In this document: positions 33,759 to 43,893 of the stretch, piece by piece
Layout of the letters: each line of letters begins with the position of its first letter
How positions within the stretch are numbered: the stretch's first letter is position 1
The notes under the pieces: generated by a model
Databases searched by the model: none
What the model was told of the DNA's origin: nothing
Seen by the model: the letters and a program-made list of their open reading frames with translations, nothing else
Program-made: the position numbers and the translations under genes
NCBI GenBank assembly: GCA_910584005.1
Contig: CAJTXR010000002.1
Coordinates: 62,001-126,000 of the forward strand
DNA length: 64,000 nucleotides
Direction: 5' to 3'
Source of the DNA: an uncultured Anaeroplasmataceae bacterium
GTDB taxonomy: Bacteria; Bacillota_I; Bacilli_A; Acholeplasmatales; Anaeroplasmataceae

Positions 33759-34196
33759 ATGAAAAAAGCAATTAAAAATTTGATGTGTTTTATAAGTGAA
33801 TATAATGTTTTATTATCCTTGTTTGCTTTATATGTATTTATGACTCATGCTTTGGAAATTCAAAATTGTATAGTAAAGCTATTGATTGGATACCCTTGCC
33901 CTGGCTGTGGAATGAGTAGGGCAGCATTTGCATTAATGCGATTTGATTTTGCTGAGGCTTTTCGGTATAATCCGTTTATTTATTTGTTTCCTTTTGCTGT
34001 TTTTGGTATTGCTTTTAAAGACAATAACATCATTCAAAAATGGATAAAAAAACCTTTGATTTGGAGTATTATCCTTATTGTTATAATTCTCACGTACATT
34101 TTAAGATTTATTTTTATTTATCCCAATGCTCCTATGGACTATTATCCCAATAATTTATTAGCTTTCATTTTTTCTTTATTTAAAAAAGGAGCTTAA
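33759..34196 (+). CDS. DUF2752 membrane protein
   Basis: 145 aa with hydrophobic segments at about 13-30, 65-80 and 95-120. The family motif CPGCGMSRA with two cysteines near residue 46 is present, then AFRYNPF. Function unknown. AAAGGAG precedes the ATG. Confidence 0.85.
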   Translation: MKKAIKNLMCFISEYNVLLSLFALYVFMTHALEIQNCIVKLLIGYPCPGCGMSRAAFALMRFDFAEAFRYNPFIYLFPFAVFGIAFKDNNIIQKWIKKPLIWSIILIVIILTYILRFIFIYPNAPMDYYPNNLLAFIFSLFKKGA

Positions 34197-34200
34197 ATTA

Positions 34201-34245
34201 AAAAAAGATGTTTATAAACCTTTTTTTCTTGTTTAAAAACATCTT
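34201..34245 (-). terminator. Terminator for pepT, possibly bidirectional
   Basis: Stem of about 14 bp with one mismatch (AAGATGTTTATAAAC against GTTTAAAAACATCTT), with six A on the plus strand giving a T run downstream of pepT. Confidence 0.65.
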
Positions 34246-34251
34246 GTCATT

Positions 34252-35460
34252 TTATTTAAATTTAGCAATTTGAATTAAAATCTTAGTTACAAGCTCCATT
34301 TCCTCTAGACAAGCAAATTCATATGGTCCATGACAATTATAACCTCCTGTGCCAAGATTTGGAGTTGGTAATCCCATAAACGTGATTCTTGCTCCATCTG
34401 TGCCCCCTCGTATTGGACTTGCAATAGGAACAATATTTAAATCCTTCATGGCTTGTTTCGCATGTTCTATACACTCTGGATTTTGTTTGATTATTTCTGC
34501 CATATTTTTATAAGAATCTTTTATTTCAACTTCAACGATATCTTTTTGGTATTTTTGGTTAATGAAATCTTTTGCCGCAAGAAGAACTTCTTTTTTTTGT
34601 TGCAATTTTAAAGCATCATGATCACGAAGAATATAGGACAATTTTGCTTCACCTACAATACCTTTCATTTCTGTTAAATGAATAAATCCATCATATGCAT
34701 CTGTGTATTCGGGCTTTTGTTCTTTTGGTAAAAGACTATGATATTCAACTGCAATTTCACTTGCGTTAATCATTTGATTTTTTGCACTTCCAGGATGAAT
34801 ATCTAATCCTTGAATGGTTATTAAAGCTGCTGCAGCATTGAAGTTTTCAAAGTTGATTTCTTGGTATGCACCACCATCAACGGTATAAGCATAATCACAA
34901 TTAAATAAAGATAAATCAAATTTTTCAATTCCCGTTCCAATTTCTTCATCAGGGGTAAAAGCTACATGTATCTCTGTGTGAGGAGTATTTGTCGTTTTAA
35001 AATACCAAAGCATTGCCATTATTTCGGCAATCCCTGCTTTGTCATCTGCTCCTAAAACTGTAGTTCCATCTGTAGTAATTAAAGTCTTTCCTTTCAAATG
35101 TTTTAAAAAAGGGAATTGCTTTGTGGATAATACAATATTTTTTAAAGAAATATCCTCCCCATCATAGTTTGAAATGATTTGAGGGTGGACATTTGCACCG
35201 CTAAATCCAGGAATTGTATCCATGTGAGCGATAAATCCAATGGATTTTTCTTTTGTAGTAAGCGTAGAGGGAAGGGTTGCATAAACAAAGCAGTGCTCTG
35301 TTAAAGAAATATCTACTAATCCCAATTCCTTTAATTCTTCTATAAGGAGATGAGCTAAATCAAATTGTTTTTGAGTTGATGGTGTTGAAGTAGATGTTTC
35401 ACTTGACATGGTATCTATTTTCACATAGCGGATAAAATTTTCTAATATTTTTGTCTTCAT
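34252..35460 (-). CDS. pepT: Peptidase T (tripeptidase)
   Basis: 402 aa, M20B family zinc tripeptidase. GFIAHMDTIPGF, TTVLGADDKAGIAEI (bridging Asp), FTPDEEIGTG (catalytic Glu) and the C-terminal RGGTDGARITFMGLPTPNLGTGGYN are present. Cytoplasmic peptide catabolism. GGAAG precedes the ATG. Confidence 0.96.
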   Translation of the reverse strand: MKTKILENFIRYVKIDTMSSETSTSTPSTQKQFDLAHLLIEELKELGLVDISLTEHCFVYATLPSTLTTKEKSIGFIAHMDTIPGFSGANVHPQIISNYDGEDISLKNIVLSTKQFPFLKHLKGKTLITTDGTTVLGADDKAGIAEIMAMLWYFKTTNTPHTEIHVAFTPDEEIGTGIEKFDLSLFNCDYAYTVDGGAYQEINFENFNAAAALITIQGLDIHPGSAKNQMINASEIAVEYHSLLPKEQKPEYTDAYDGFIHLTEMKGIVGEAKLSYILRDHDALKLQQKKEVLLAAKDFINQKYQKDIVEVEIKDSYKNMAEIIKQNPECIEHAKQAMKDLNIVPIASPIRGGTDGARITFMGLPTPNLGTGGYNCHGPYEFACLEEMELVTKILIQIAKFK

Positions 35461-35589
35461 TATTTTCTTCCTTTCGTTTTTATTTTAATTATAATATAGA
35501 ATTTATAATAATAAAAGATTGAGAGAAATTCTTTTTTAAAAAATGCGATTGAAAAATAATCACTTTTTGTTGAAATTCATTTAAAAACC

Positions 35590-35618
35590 TTGCTTGAAGC
35601 ATATTTTTGAGGTATAAT
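35590..35618 (+). promoter_or_regulatory. Promoter for the cold-shock gene
   Basis: TTGCTT (35590-35595) and TATAAT (35613-35618) are 17 bases apart. The leader is short, unlike the long leader of E. coli cspA. Confidence 0.65.
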
Positions 35619-35646
35619 TAATTCATAGGGTTGAAAGGAGTAACTC

Positions 35647-35844
35647 ATGAAGGGTAAAGTTAAATGGTTTAATGCCGAAAAAGGCTATGGTTTTATCGTT
35701 TCTGAAGATGGCAAAGAAATTTTTGTTCATTTCAGTTCAATTTTAGCAGATGGCTATAAGACATTAAATGAAGGCGAAGAAGTCACTTTTGAAGTTGTAG
35801 AAGGTGAACGTGGTCAATTAGCTAAGGATGTTAAAAGAGCTTAA
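35647..35844 (+). CDS. Cold-shock domain protein (Csp)
   Basis: 65 aa, one OB-fold. RNP1 (KGYGFI) and RNP2 (IFVHFS) single-stranded nucleic acid binding motifs are intact. RNA chaperone in the cytoplasm. GAAAGGAG precedes the ATG. Confidence 0.96.
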   Translation: MKGKVKWFNAEKGYGFIVSEDGKEIFVHFSSILADGYKTLNEGEEVTFEVVEGERGQLAKDVKRA

Positions 35845-35861
35845 GTTTTAATTTGATTACA

Positions 35862-35889
35862 AAAGGGGATTTTGGTATCTCCTTTTTTC
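35862..35889 (+). terminator. Terminator after the csp gene
   Basis: AAAGGGGAT / ATCTCCTTT stem with one G-U pair, then a T run. Confidence 0.7.
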
Positions 35890-35918
35890 TTTTTGTCATA
35901 TAATAAAATGGTGATCAT

Positions 35919-36794
35919 ATGATAAAAGGAAGCATTGTGGCATTAGTCACACCTTTTGATGAAGAAAATAAAATTAATTTTAAAGAAATTAAAAGATTAT
36001 TAGATTATCATATTGAAAATAAAACAGATGGGGTTTTACTTTTAGGAACAACTGCTGAAGCAGAAAGTTTAAGCGATGAAGAACGATATTCTGTCGTTCG
36101 GTATGTATGTGAATATTTAGATCATCGTATACCGATAATGGTAGGAATCATCTCGAATAATACAAAAAAAGCTGTTTTATTTGCTGATGCTTTAAAAGAT
36201 CTCAGTATAGACAGTTATTTGGTAAGTGCTCCTTATTATGTGAAAAGCAATACCGAAGGATTAATTCGTCACTTCACGTATATCGCGGATCATGTAAATC
36301 GACCGATTATTCTTTATAATGTTCCAAAAAGAAACGGATTTTCATTAGATGCTGAGGTTGTAAAAATATTATCCTATCATAAAAACATTATTGGAATAAA
36401 AGAGGCATCAGGAGATTTTGCTTATCAAACAAAAATTTCCATGTTTTGTAATTCATCCTTTGTTTTATATGCTGCAGATGATTTGACTTTGCTTCCATCT
36501 TTGTCCTTAGGGGCAGTAGGAGTTATTTCGGTAATAAATAATGCTTTTCCAAAAGAAATGAAAGTCATTGTCGATGCATATGAAAAGGATAGACCTTTAT
36601 CCAAATTAATGTATGAAAAAATTTTTCCTTTGACAGAAGATATATATGTTGAACCTTCTCCAATCCCAATAAAATATTTGTTATACATTATGGGGTTTCA
36701 AACTAGAAAAGTTCGATTGCCTTTAGCAGAACCTTCCCTTTCGTTAAGAAGAAAGTTAGAAGAAGATTATTTATTTTTAATAAATGATGACTAA
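35919..36794 (+). CDS. dapA: 4-hydroxy-tetrahydrodipicolinate synthase (DapA family)
   Basis: 291 aa class I aldolase. The Schiff-base Lys is in IIGIKEASGD, the Tyr-Arg pair in YNVPKRNG, and IPIKYLL ends the fold. The usual GTTGE is GTTAE here, a minor change in the pyruvate pocket. It makes the first lysine/diaminopimelate (and dipicolinate) precursor from pyruvate and aspartate semialdehyde. GGTGAT precedes the ATG. No other dap genes adjoin, so a DapA-family aldolase of other specificity is possible. Confidence 0.85.
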   Translation: MIKGSIVALVTPFDEENKINFKEIKRLLDYHIENKTDGVLLLGTTAEAESLSDEERYSVVRYVCEYLDHRIPIMVGIISNNTKKAVLFADALKDLSIDSYLVSAPYYVKSNTEGLIRHFTYIADHVNRPIILYNVPKRNGFSLDAEVVKILSYHKNIIGIKEASGDFAYQTKISMFCNSSFVLYAADDLTLLPSLSLGAVGVISVINNAFPKEMKVIVDAYEKDRPLSKLMYEKIFPLTEDIYVEPSPIPIKYLLYIMGFQTRKVRLPLAEPSLSLRRKLEEDYLFLINDD

Positions 36795-36810
36795 ATACTT
36801 GTATTTTAAT

Positions 36811-36830
36811 GCTCTTTAAAGAGCTTTTTT
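36811..36830 (+). terminator. Terminator after dapA
   Basis: GCTCTTT / AAAGAGC perfect stem, then TTTTTT. Confidence 0.75.
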
Positions 36831-36914
36831 CTTTGAAAAAAGGAAAAAAGCTAAAACGTTTTCTCGAAAAACAGAAAAAATAAAAAAAATTTGATTGGTT
36901 TGGTTTGTTGATTG

Positions 36915-36943
36915 TTGATAATTTTTGTTAAAAAGTTTATAAT
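36915..36943 (+). promoter_or_regulatory. Promoter for nifJ
   Basis: TTGATA (36915-36920) and TATAAT (36938-36943) are 17 bases apart. Confidence 0.7.
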
Positions 36944-36983
36944 AGAATCGTATAAAAAATTTTTATCTCATTAGGAGGATATT

Positions 36984-39900
36984 ATGAGTGAGAAAAAGAA
37001 AAGAATGGCGATAGATGGTAACTATGCTGCTGCATATTCATCTTATGCATTTACAGAAGTTGCTGGTATCTATCCAATTACTCCATCATCCCCAATGGCG
37101 GAGTATACTGATGAATGGGCATCACAGGGTAAGAAAAACTTATTCGGAATGCCAGTCAGAGTTGTTGAAATGCAATCTGAAGGAGGAGCTGCTGGTACGG
37201 TTCATGGTTCTTTACAGGCAGGAGCTTTAACTACAACTTATACAGCATCACAGGGATTATTATTAAAGATTCCTAATATGTATAAGATTGCTGGGGAATG
37301 CTTACCTGGAGTAATCCATGTTTCAGCACGTACACTTGCTGCTCAATCTTTATCTATTTTCGGTGATCATCAGGATGTTATGGCTTGCCGTCAAACTGGC
37401 TTTGCTATGCTATGCTCAGGATCTGTTCAAGAGGTTATGGATTTAGCTGGTGTTGCACATTTATCTGCAATTGAATCTAGTATTCCTTTCCTTCATTTCT
37501 TTGATGGTTTTAGAACTTCACATGAAGTAAATACAATTGAACCCATTGATTATGAAGTATTTGATAAGTTGTTAGATCGTGATGCAGTTGCTAAATTTAG
37601 AGCAAATGCTTTAAATCCTGCTCATCCTAAAACACGTGGTACTGCTCAAAATGATGATGTTTATTTCCAAACAAGAGAATTACAAAATCATAAATATGAA
37701 GAGGTTTATCCAGTTGTAGAAAAATACATGAAGGCTATTTCTAAAGCAACTGGTCGTAAATATCAACCATTTAGTTATTATGGAGCACCAGATGCAAAGA
37801 ATGTGATTGTCGCTATGGGTTCTGTAACAGAATGTGCTGAGGAAGTTGTAGATTACTTATTAGCAAGAAAAGAAAAAGTAGGTTTATTAAAAGTTCATCT
37901 ATATCGTCCATTTGTCGTAGATAAGTTCTTAAAGGCAATGCCTAAAACAGTAAAGAAAATTGCAGTTTTAGATCGTACAATTGAACAAGGGGCATTATAT
38001 GAACCTTTATGCTTAGATGTACAGGCTGCTTACTATGGTGCAAAAGAAGCTCCAATTATTGTTGGTGGTCGTTATGGTTTATCTAGCAAAGATACAACCC
38101 CAGATATGATTAATGCCGTATATGCAAATCTAAAGAAAGCAAAACCAAAGGATCATTTCACTCTTGGTATTAATGATGATATTAAATATACCTCTTTAGA
38201 TGTTACTGAAAAAATCGATGTTGCTGATCCTACAACTACAGAATTATTATTCTTTGGTTTAGGTTCTGATGGTACTGTTGGTGCTTGTAAAAATATTTCT
38301 AAGATTGTTGGAGATTATACAGAATTCTATTCTCAAAGCTATGCAGCTTATGACTCTAAGAAATCTGGTGGATCTACAAGATTACATTTACGGTTCTCTA
38401 AGCATCCAATTCGTTCTACTTATTTAGTTAATCAACCACATTTCGTTTCTTGTTCATTAGATGCTTATCTTGATAAGTTTGATATGATTGCAGGTTTACG
38501 TGATGGTGGTACATTCTTATTAAATACTGTAGTAGATGCAAAGAATATTGAAAAGCGTTTGCCAAATCGGTATAAGAGAATTTTAGCTCAAAAGCATGCG
38601 AAGTTCTATATTATTGCTGCAAATGCTGCCGCTAGAGAATGTGGATTCCGTCCAGGCTTAGGTGTAAATACAATTATGCAATCTGCTTTCTTCAAATTAA
38701 ATGAACAAATTATGGATTATGAAGAAGCAAAACAACATATGAAGGAATTTGCAACTAAGACATATTTAAGAAAAGGTCAAGAATTAGTAGATCAAAACCA
38801 TAAGGCTATTGATATGGGTGGTACAAAACTTGTTGAAGTAGAAGTTAAACCTGAATGGGCTAATTTAGAAGATGAAGAAAAGAAAGTAGATATGAAGCGT
38901 CCAGCATTCGTAAGAGAAATTGCTGATGTTATTAACGCAATTAATGGAGATTCACTACCTTTATCTGCATTTGCTAAATTTGGGGATGACTGCCATATGC
39001 CACAGGGAACTGCTGCATATGAAAAGCGTGGTGTAGCTACAGATGTTCCTCTATGGAATTCTGAAAACTGTATTCAATGTAATCAATGTGCATTTGTATG
39101 TCCACATGCATGTATTCGTCCATTCTTATGTACAGAAGAAGAAGTTGCAAAGGCTCCTAAGGGTGCTCAATTCTTAGATGCAACTGGATTTAAAGGATAT
39201 AAATATACATTACAAGTATCTACTTTAGATTGTACAGGTTGTGGTGTATGTTTAACTGTTTGTCCTGGTAAGAAAGTGAAAGATGAAACAGGTGCTTTAG
39301 TACAACGTCCTGCATTAACTTCTCATTCTATGGCAGAATCTAATAAAAATAAAGAAGCTAAAGTTTGTGAATACTTCTATAATAAGGTAAGCTATAAGGG
39401 CGATGTTGCAGGAACTGCAAACGCAAAGAATGTTCAATTCTCTAAGCCTTTATTTGAATTCTCTGGTGCTTGTGGTGGATGTGGAGAAACTCCTTATGTT
39501 AAAGCTGTATCTCAATTATTTGGTGATCGTATGATGGTTGCTAACGCAACAGGTTGTACTTCAATTTATTCTGGTTCTTATCCATCTAGCCCTTATACTA
39601 CAAACGCAGAAGGCCATGGTCCTGCTTGGGCAAACTCTTTGTTTGAAGACAATGCTGAATTTGGATTTGGTATGAGAATGGCTGTTGAAACATTACGTGA
39701 TCGTATTCAAACGGTTATGGCATTAAATATGGATGAAATGCCTGCGGATGCTAAGACACTTTGTCAATCTTGGATAGAGAATAGAACATCCGGGTCTAAG
39801 ACAAAAGAATTAGCTCCAAAAATTGTTGCAGCTATGGAAGCAATTGATGCACCATATGCAAAAGAAATTCTATCTTTAAAAGATTATTTAGTTAAGGTAA

Positions 39901-40562
39901 GTCAATGGATTATCGGTGGTGATGGTTGGGCTTATGATATTGGATATGGTGGACTTGACCATGTTATCGCAAATAACCAAGATGTTAATATTTTAGTTGT
40001 AGATACAGAAGTTTATTCTAATACTGGTGGTCAAGCATCTAAATCTTCTAGAACTGGTGCTATTGCAAAGTTTGCTGCTGCTGGTAAACCTACATTTAAA
40101 AAGGATTTAGCTTCTATTGCTATGTCTTATGGTCATGTTTATGTTGCAACTGTTTCTCATGGTTACAATCAAAATCAAGTAATAAAAGCGTTAAAAGAAG
40201 CAGAAGCATATGATGGTCCATCTATTGTAATTTGTTACTCTCCTTGTATTGCTCATAATATTAAAAAAGGTTTATTCATGAGTCAAATGGAGGCTAAGAA
40301 GGCTACTGAATGTGGATATTGGCCAACTTTCAGATATAATCCGGATTTAGCTAAGGAAGGTAAGAATCCATTCCAAATGGATTCTAAAGAACCAGATTGG
40401 TCTAAATATAATGATTTCTTAATGAATGAAGGTCGTTATGCTCAATTGGTTAAGATTAATCCAGAAAAGGCTCAAGAATTATTAGAATCTAACTTAAAGG
40501 ATGCTCAAAAGCGTTTTGCAAACTATACACGTTTAGCAAATATGGAATATCCAAATAAGTAA
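36984..40562 (+). CDS. nifJ: Pyruvate:ferredoxin (flavodoxin) oxidoreductase
   Basis: 1192 aa, the single-chain form. Domains in order: N-terminal pyrimidine-binding (GIYPITPSSPMAEYTDEWA), transketolase C-like, gamma domain, two [4Fe-4S] ferredoxin motifs (CIQCNQCAFVCPHACIRPF and CTGCGVCLTVCPG), and the thiamine diphosphate domain (GACGGCGETPYVK, GGDGWAYDIGYGG, NTGGQASKSS). It oxidises pyruvate with CoA to acetyl-CoA and CO2 and reduces ferredoxin, the key step of anaerobic energy metabolism. AGGAGG precedes the ATG. Confidence 0.98.
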   Translation: MSEKKKRMAIDGNYAAAYSSYAFTEVAGIYPITPSSPMAEYTDEWASQGKKNLFGMPVRVVEMQSEGGAAGTVHGSLQAGALTTTYTASQGLLLKIPNMYKIAGECLPGVIHVSARTLAAQSLSIFGDHQDVMACRQTGFAMLCSGSVQEVMDLAGVAHLSAIESSIPFLHFFDGFRTSHEVNTIEPIDYEVFDKLLDRDAVAKFRANALNPAHPKTRGTAQNDDVYFQTRELQNHKYEEVYPVVEKYMKAISKATGRKYQPFSYYGAPDAKNVIVAMGSVTECAEEVVDYLLARKEKVGLLKVHLYRPFVVDKFLKAMPKTVKKIAVLDRTIEQGALYEPLCLDVQAAYYGAKEAPIIVGGRYGLSSKDTTPDMINAVYANLKKAKPKDHFTLGINDDIKYTSLDVTEKIDVADPTTTELLFFGLGSDGTVGACKNISKIVGDYTEFYSQSYAAYDSKKSGGSTRLHLRFSKHPIRSTYLVNQPHFVSCSLDAYLDKFDMIAGLRDGGTFLLNTVVDAKNIEKRLPNRYKRILAQKHAKFYIIAANAAARECGFRPGLGVNTIMQSAFFKLNEQIMDYEEAKQHMKEFATKTYLRKGQELVDQNHKAIDMGGTKLVEVEVKPEWANLEDEEKKVDMKRPAFVREIADVINAINGDSLPLSAFAKFGDDCHMPQGTAAYEKRGVATDVPLWNSENCIQCNQCAFVCPHACIRPFLCTEEEVAKAPKGAQFLDATGFKGYKYTLQVSTLDCTGCGVCLTVCPGKKVKDETGALVQRPALTSHSMAESNKNKEAKVCEYFYNKVSYKGDVAGTANAKNVQFSKPLFEFSGACGGCGETPYVKAVSQLFGDRMMVANATGCTSIYSGSYPSSPYTTNAEGHGPAWANSLFEDNAEFGFGMRMAVETLRDRIQTVMALNMDEMPADAKTLCQSWIENRTSGSKTKELAPKIVAAMEAIDAPYAKEILSLKDYLVKVSQWIIGGDGWAYDIGYGGLDHVIANNQDVNILVVDTEVYSNTGGQASKSSRTGAIAKFAAAGKPTFKKDLASIAMSYGHVYVATVSHGYNQNQVIKALKEAEAYDGPSIVICYSPCIAHNIKKGLFMSQMEAKKATECGYWPTFRYNPDLAKEGKNPFQMDSKEPDWSKYNDFLMNEGRYAQLVKINPEKAQELLESNLKDAQKRFANYTRLANMEYPNK

Positions 40563-40575
40563 AAAAAGTGGTGAA

Positions 40576-40607
40576 AAAACTGCTTGGGTAAAACCAGCAG
40601 TTTTTTT
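40576..40607 (+). terminator. Terminator after nifJ
   Basis: AAAACTGCT / AGCAGTTTT stem with an 11-base loop, then a T run. Confidence 0.75.
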
Positions 40608-40655
40608 CTTTTTCTTTTTATGGTAAAATATATTGGGAAGGAAAAGAGGGATTAT

Positions 40656-41249
40656 ATGAAAATACTTCTAACAGGCTTTTCAACCTTTGGTCCACATGAA
40701 AATAATCCTACAAGTATTTTAATACAGGAACTGAGAAACAGAAGAAATGAAAATATAGAAATTCTACAACTAGATGTAGGTTATGAACAAGATGGGAAAA
40801 CGGTAGTAGAAAAAATTAAAGAAATAGAACCTGATATAGTGCTTTCTTTTGGGTTGGCAGGAGGAAGATATAAAGTATGCTTTGAGGCGATTGCATTAAA
40901 TGTAAGAAGTAGTTTAATAACCGATAATCAAGGGATGCTTTGCAGTCATCAAAAAATTGGAAATGGACCTTTAGCTTATGAATCTACAATAAACTATAAA
41001 GAGTTAGAGAAAAGTCTTTCTTTAGAAGATTTTGCCATATCTTATCATGCAGGAACCTTTGTATGCAATGATGTATACTATCAAGAATTAGAATATATAA
41101 ATTTGAATCATTTAAATATTCAATGTGGATTTATTCATATTCCTTATGTGGAAGAATTTGCAAAGCAAATCCCTTCTATAAAATGGGAAAGATTAATCGA
41201 CATAACCATGAGAATCATAGATAAAATTTTGGAGGAATATAATGTTTAA
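40656..41249 (+). CDS. pcp: Pyrrolidone-carboxylate peptidase
   Basis: 197 aa, peptidase C15, removing N-terminal pyroglutamate. FSTFGPHENNPT matches the N terminus; the Glu is in CFEAIALN, the Cys in AGTFVCND and the His in FIHIPY. The frame extends 24 codons upstream, but AGAGGG precedes ATG 40656. It overlaps the nfo start by 8 bases. Confidence 0.9.
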   Translation: MKILLTGFSTFGPHENNPTSILIQELRNRRNENIEILQLDVGYEQDGKTVVEKIKEIEPDIVLSFGLAGGRYKVCFEAIALNVRSSLITDNQGMLCSHQKIGNGPLAYESTINYKELEKSLSLEDFAISYHAGTFVCNDVYYQELEYINLNHLNIQCGFIHIPYVEEFAKQIPSIKWERLIDITMRIIDKILEEYNV

Positions 41250-42075
41250 AATTGGATGTCATTTATCCATTGCGAATGGATTTTTAAAAGCAGGAAAAAA
41301 TATAGTTGCACTTGGAGGAAATACTTTTCAGTATTTTTCTAGAAACCCACAAGGAGGACAAGCACGCCCTTGGGATCAAGGAGATTTTGATGGATTCATG
41401 GAATATGCATCAGTTGTTGGAATTGAAGGGTTATTATGTCATGCTCCTTACACTTTAAATGCTTGTTCGGCAAATCCTCAAACAAGAGAATTTGCAAGAA
41501 TGGTATTTAAATCAGATATTATTATGTTAGAACATTTTCCGAATGCTTTATATAATTTTCATCCTGGAAGTCATACAGGTCAGGGTGTAGAAGAAGGGAT
41601 TCGTCAAATTGTTGAAATTTTAAATGAAGTTATTTATCCTGAAATGAAAACGACAATTTTATTAGAAACTATGGCTGGTAAAGGTAGTGAAATTGGTAGA
41701 AGTTTTGAAGAGATTGCCGAGATTATCCGCAGGGTAGATTATAAAGAAAAATTGGGGGTCTGCTTAGATACCTGTCATGTTTATTCCGCAGGATATGATA
41801 TCGTAAATCATTTAGATGAAGTATTAGAGGAATTTGATGCAATTATTGGATTAGAACGATTAAAAGCGATTCACTTGAATGATTCTAAAATGCCTTTTGC
41901 TTCTAATAAGGATCGTCATGAAAAGATAGGCCAGGGTACAATTGGTTTAGAAGCAATCTTACGAATTATTAATCATCCAAGACTAAAGGACTTGCCTTTT
42001 TATCTTGAAACGCCAAATGAAGATGAGGGATATCAAAAAGAAATTGAACTTTTGAAAAAATGTCGAAAGTACTAA
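41242..42075 (+). CDS. nfo: Deoxyribonuclease IV (AP endonuclease)
   Basis: 277 aa TIM barrel that cuts DNA at abasic sites. IGCHLSIANGF, NTFQYFSRNPQGG, NFHPGSHTG, LLETMAGKG, VCLDTCHVYSAGYD, HLNDSK and the C-terminal LETPNEDEGY carry the zinc ligands. GGAGG precedes the ATG. Overlaps pcp by 8 bases, so translation is probably coupled. Confidence 0.96.
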   Translation: MFKIGCHLSIANGFLKAGKNIVALGGNTFQYFSRNPQGGQARPWDQGDFDGFMEYASVVGIEGLLCHAPYTLNACSANPQTREFARMVFKSDIIMLEHFPNALYNFHPGSHTGQGVEEGIRQIVEILNEVIYPEMKTTILLETMAGKGSEIGRSFEEIAEIIRRVDYKEKLGVCLDTCHVYSAGYDIVNHLDEVLEEFDAIIGLERLKAIHLNDSKMPFASNKDRHEKIGQGTIGLEAILRIINHPRLKDLPFYLETPNEDEGYQKEIELLKKCRKY

Positions 42076-42147
42076 AAAATTGTGTTGATTTTTCCTTTTC
42101 AACGAAGCGATTTATATTTATAATAAATATGAAAAGCTGGTGAGAGT

Positions 42148-43893
42148 ATGTTTAAATTTATTAAAAGCCTATGGTGGTTTATTTCTAAAAACTGGTATCG
42201 ATATCTTAGCATTGTTTTTGTGGGAATTCTTTTTCCTATCCTAAATTTAGTTCCCGGCTTTATTGTTAAGATTTTAATTGATGCAGTAAAAAATGAGGAA
42301 ATCACTTTGGCTTTTTTATTTTATAAAATCATATTGCCATATCTTGGTACAATGCTTACGATTTATCTAGTTACGACTACAAAACGTGTGCTTCAAAATC
42401 GTTTAAAGGTTCGCTTATACTATGCTTTACAAGTTCGATACATGGAGAATATATTAGTACAAGATGCAACCTTTTTTGAAAAGTTTCAATCTGGAGATTT
42501 ATTGACAAGAGCATTGGGTGATGTCAAAAGTGTAAATTTTAGTGGTGGGAACCGCCTTATTAATATGTTTTTGGAGTTTATGACTGTTGTCGTAACTTTA
42601 GTGGCGATGATGCTCATTCATCCAATTCTTGCAATTCTATGTTTTCTTCCACTTAGTTTAATTTTTGTTACCAATTTACTCCTTAAACGAAAAGTGAAAA
42701 GAAATTGGCAATTGGTTCGTGAAAAATCTTCTTTGATGGGGAATGTCATTTTAGAAAGTATCACAAATGTAAGAACTATACGTGCCTTCTCAAAGGAAGA
42801 AGAAAATTACCAAAAAAATTTAAAATATTCTAAGGATACATATGAAATTGAAAAGGCTAATCTTAAGATTAATGTAATCTTCCAGCCGATGTTTCAATCA
42901 ATTGTTGCTGTAGCAACGATTATTGCCTATGGTTTAGGAGCCTATTATTGTTATCAAAACTATATAGATGTAAGTGAATTAGCTCAATTTATTTTATATT
43001 TAAATTTATTTCAAGCTCCACTAACAAATATTGGTAATATGATTAATAATTTTTATCAATCCTTAATATCTGCAGATCGGATTAATGAAATTTATGATGC
43101 CAAAAGTAGTGTTGTGGATAAAAAGAATGAAGACCTTCAAGAAATCAAAACAATTGAATTTAAAAATTTTTCATTTCGATATTTTGGAGATACAGAAGAT
43201 GTATTAAAAAACATTGACTTGAAAATTGAAGAAGGACAAACCCTAGGAATTGTTGGTAAGACAGGAAGTGGAAAGTCAACTTTAGTTCGCCAACTTGTTC
43301 GTCAACTTCCAATTGAAGAAGGTACGCTTTTTATTAATGGTGAAGAGATTGAAGATTATAACCAAAATAATGTACGTAGTCATATTGGGTATGTTCCTCA
43401 AGAACATATGCTATTTTCCAGGTCTGTAATGAAAAATGTTTTGTTAGGAGATTCAAGTGCTAGTTTAGAAGAAGTGAATGAAGCAGTGGTAATGGCCGAT
43501 TTTGAAAAGGATATTGCTGAACTAGTTGATGGATATGATACAGTTGTAGGTGAGTATGGAGTGACTTTGTCGGGTGGACAAAAACAAAGACTGGCAATCG
43601 CTCGAGCATTTTTAAAAAATGCAGATGTGTTAGTTTTAGATGATTCTTTATCCGCTGTAGATGGTAAAACAGAAGCAAATATTATCCATTCTTTAAATCA
43701 ATATCGTAAGAATAGGACAAACATCATTGTAGCTCATCGGTTATCTGCAGTTATGCATGCGAATTTAATTATCGTTTTAGATCAAGGAAAAATTGTAGAA
43801 CGAGGAACCCATGAAGAATTGATGGAATTAAAGGGATGGTATTATGAACAATTTTTAGCTCAAGCAATGGAAGAAGGTGAAGAACATGCGTAA
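42148..43893 (+). CDS. ABC exporter half-transporter, degenerate-site subunit (YheI/BmrC-like)
   Basis: 581 aa: six membrane helices then an ATPase domain with GKTGSGKST and LSGGQKQRLAIARA. Walker B reads VLVLDDSLSAVD, with Asp in place of the catalytic Glu, as in the YheI/BmrC half of heterodimeric exporters. It pairs with the next gene, whose start overlaps its end. The pair likely exports drugs, lipids or peptides; the substrate is unknown. Confidence 0.88.
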   Translation: MFKFIKSLWWFISKNWYRYLSIVFVGILFPILNLVPGFIVKILIDAVKNEEITLAFLFYKIILPYLGTMLTIYLVTTTKRVLQNRLKVRLYYALQVRYMENILVQDATFFEKFQSGDLLTRALGDVKSVNFSGGNRLINMFLEFMTVVVTLVAMMLIHPILAILCFLPLSLIFVTNLLLKRKVKRNWQLVREKSSLMGNVILESITNVRTIRAFSKEEENYQKNLKYSKDTYEIEKANLKINVIFQPMFQSIVAVATIIAYGLGAYYCYQNYIDVSELAQFILYLNLFQAPLTNIGNMINNFYQSLISADRINEIYDAKSSVVDKKNEDLQEIKTIEFKNFSFRYFGDTEDVLKNIDLKIEEGQTLGIVGKTGSGKSTLVRQLVRQLPIEEGTLFINGEEIEDYNQNNVRSHIGYVPQEHMLFSRSVMKNVLLGDSSASLEEVNEAVVMADFEKDIAELVDGYDTVVGEYGVTLSGGQKQRLAIARAFLKNADVLVLDDSLSAVDGKTEANIIHSLNQYRKNRTNIIVAHRLSAVMHANLIIVLDQGKIVERGTHEELMELKGWYYEQFLAQAMEEGEEHA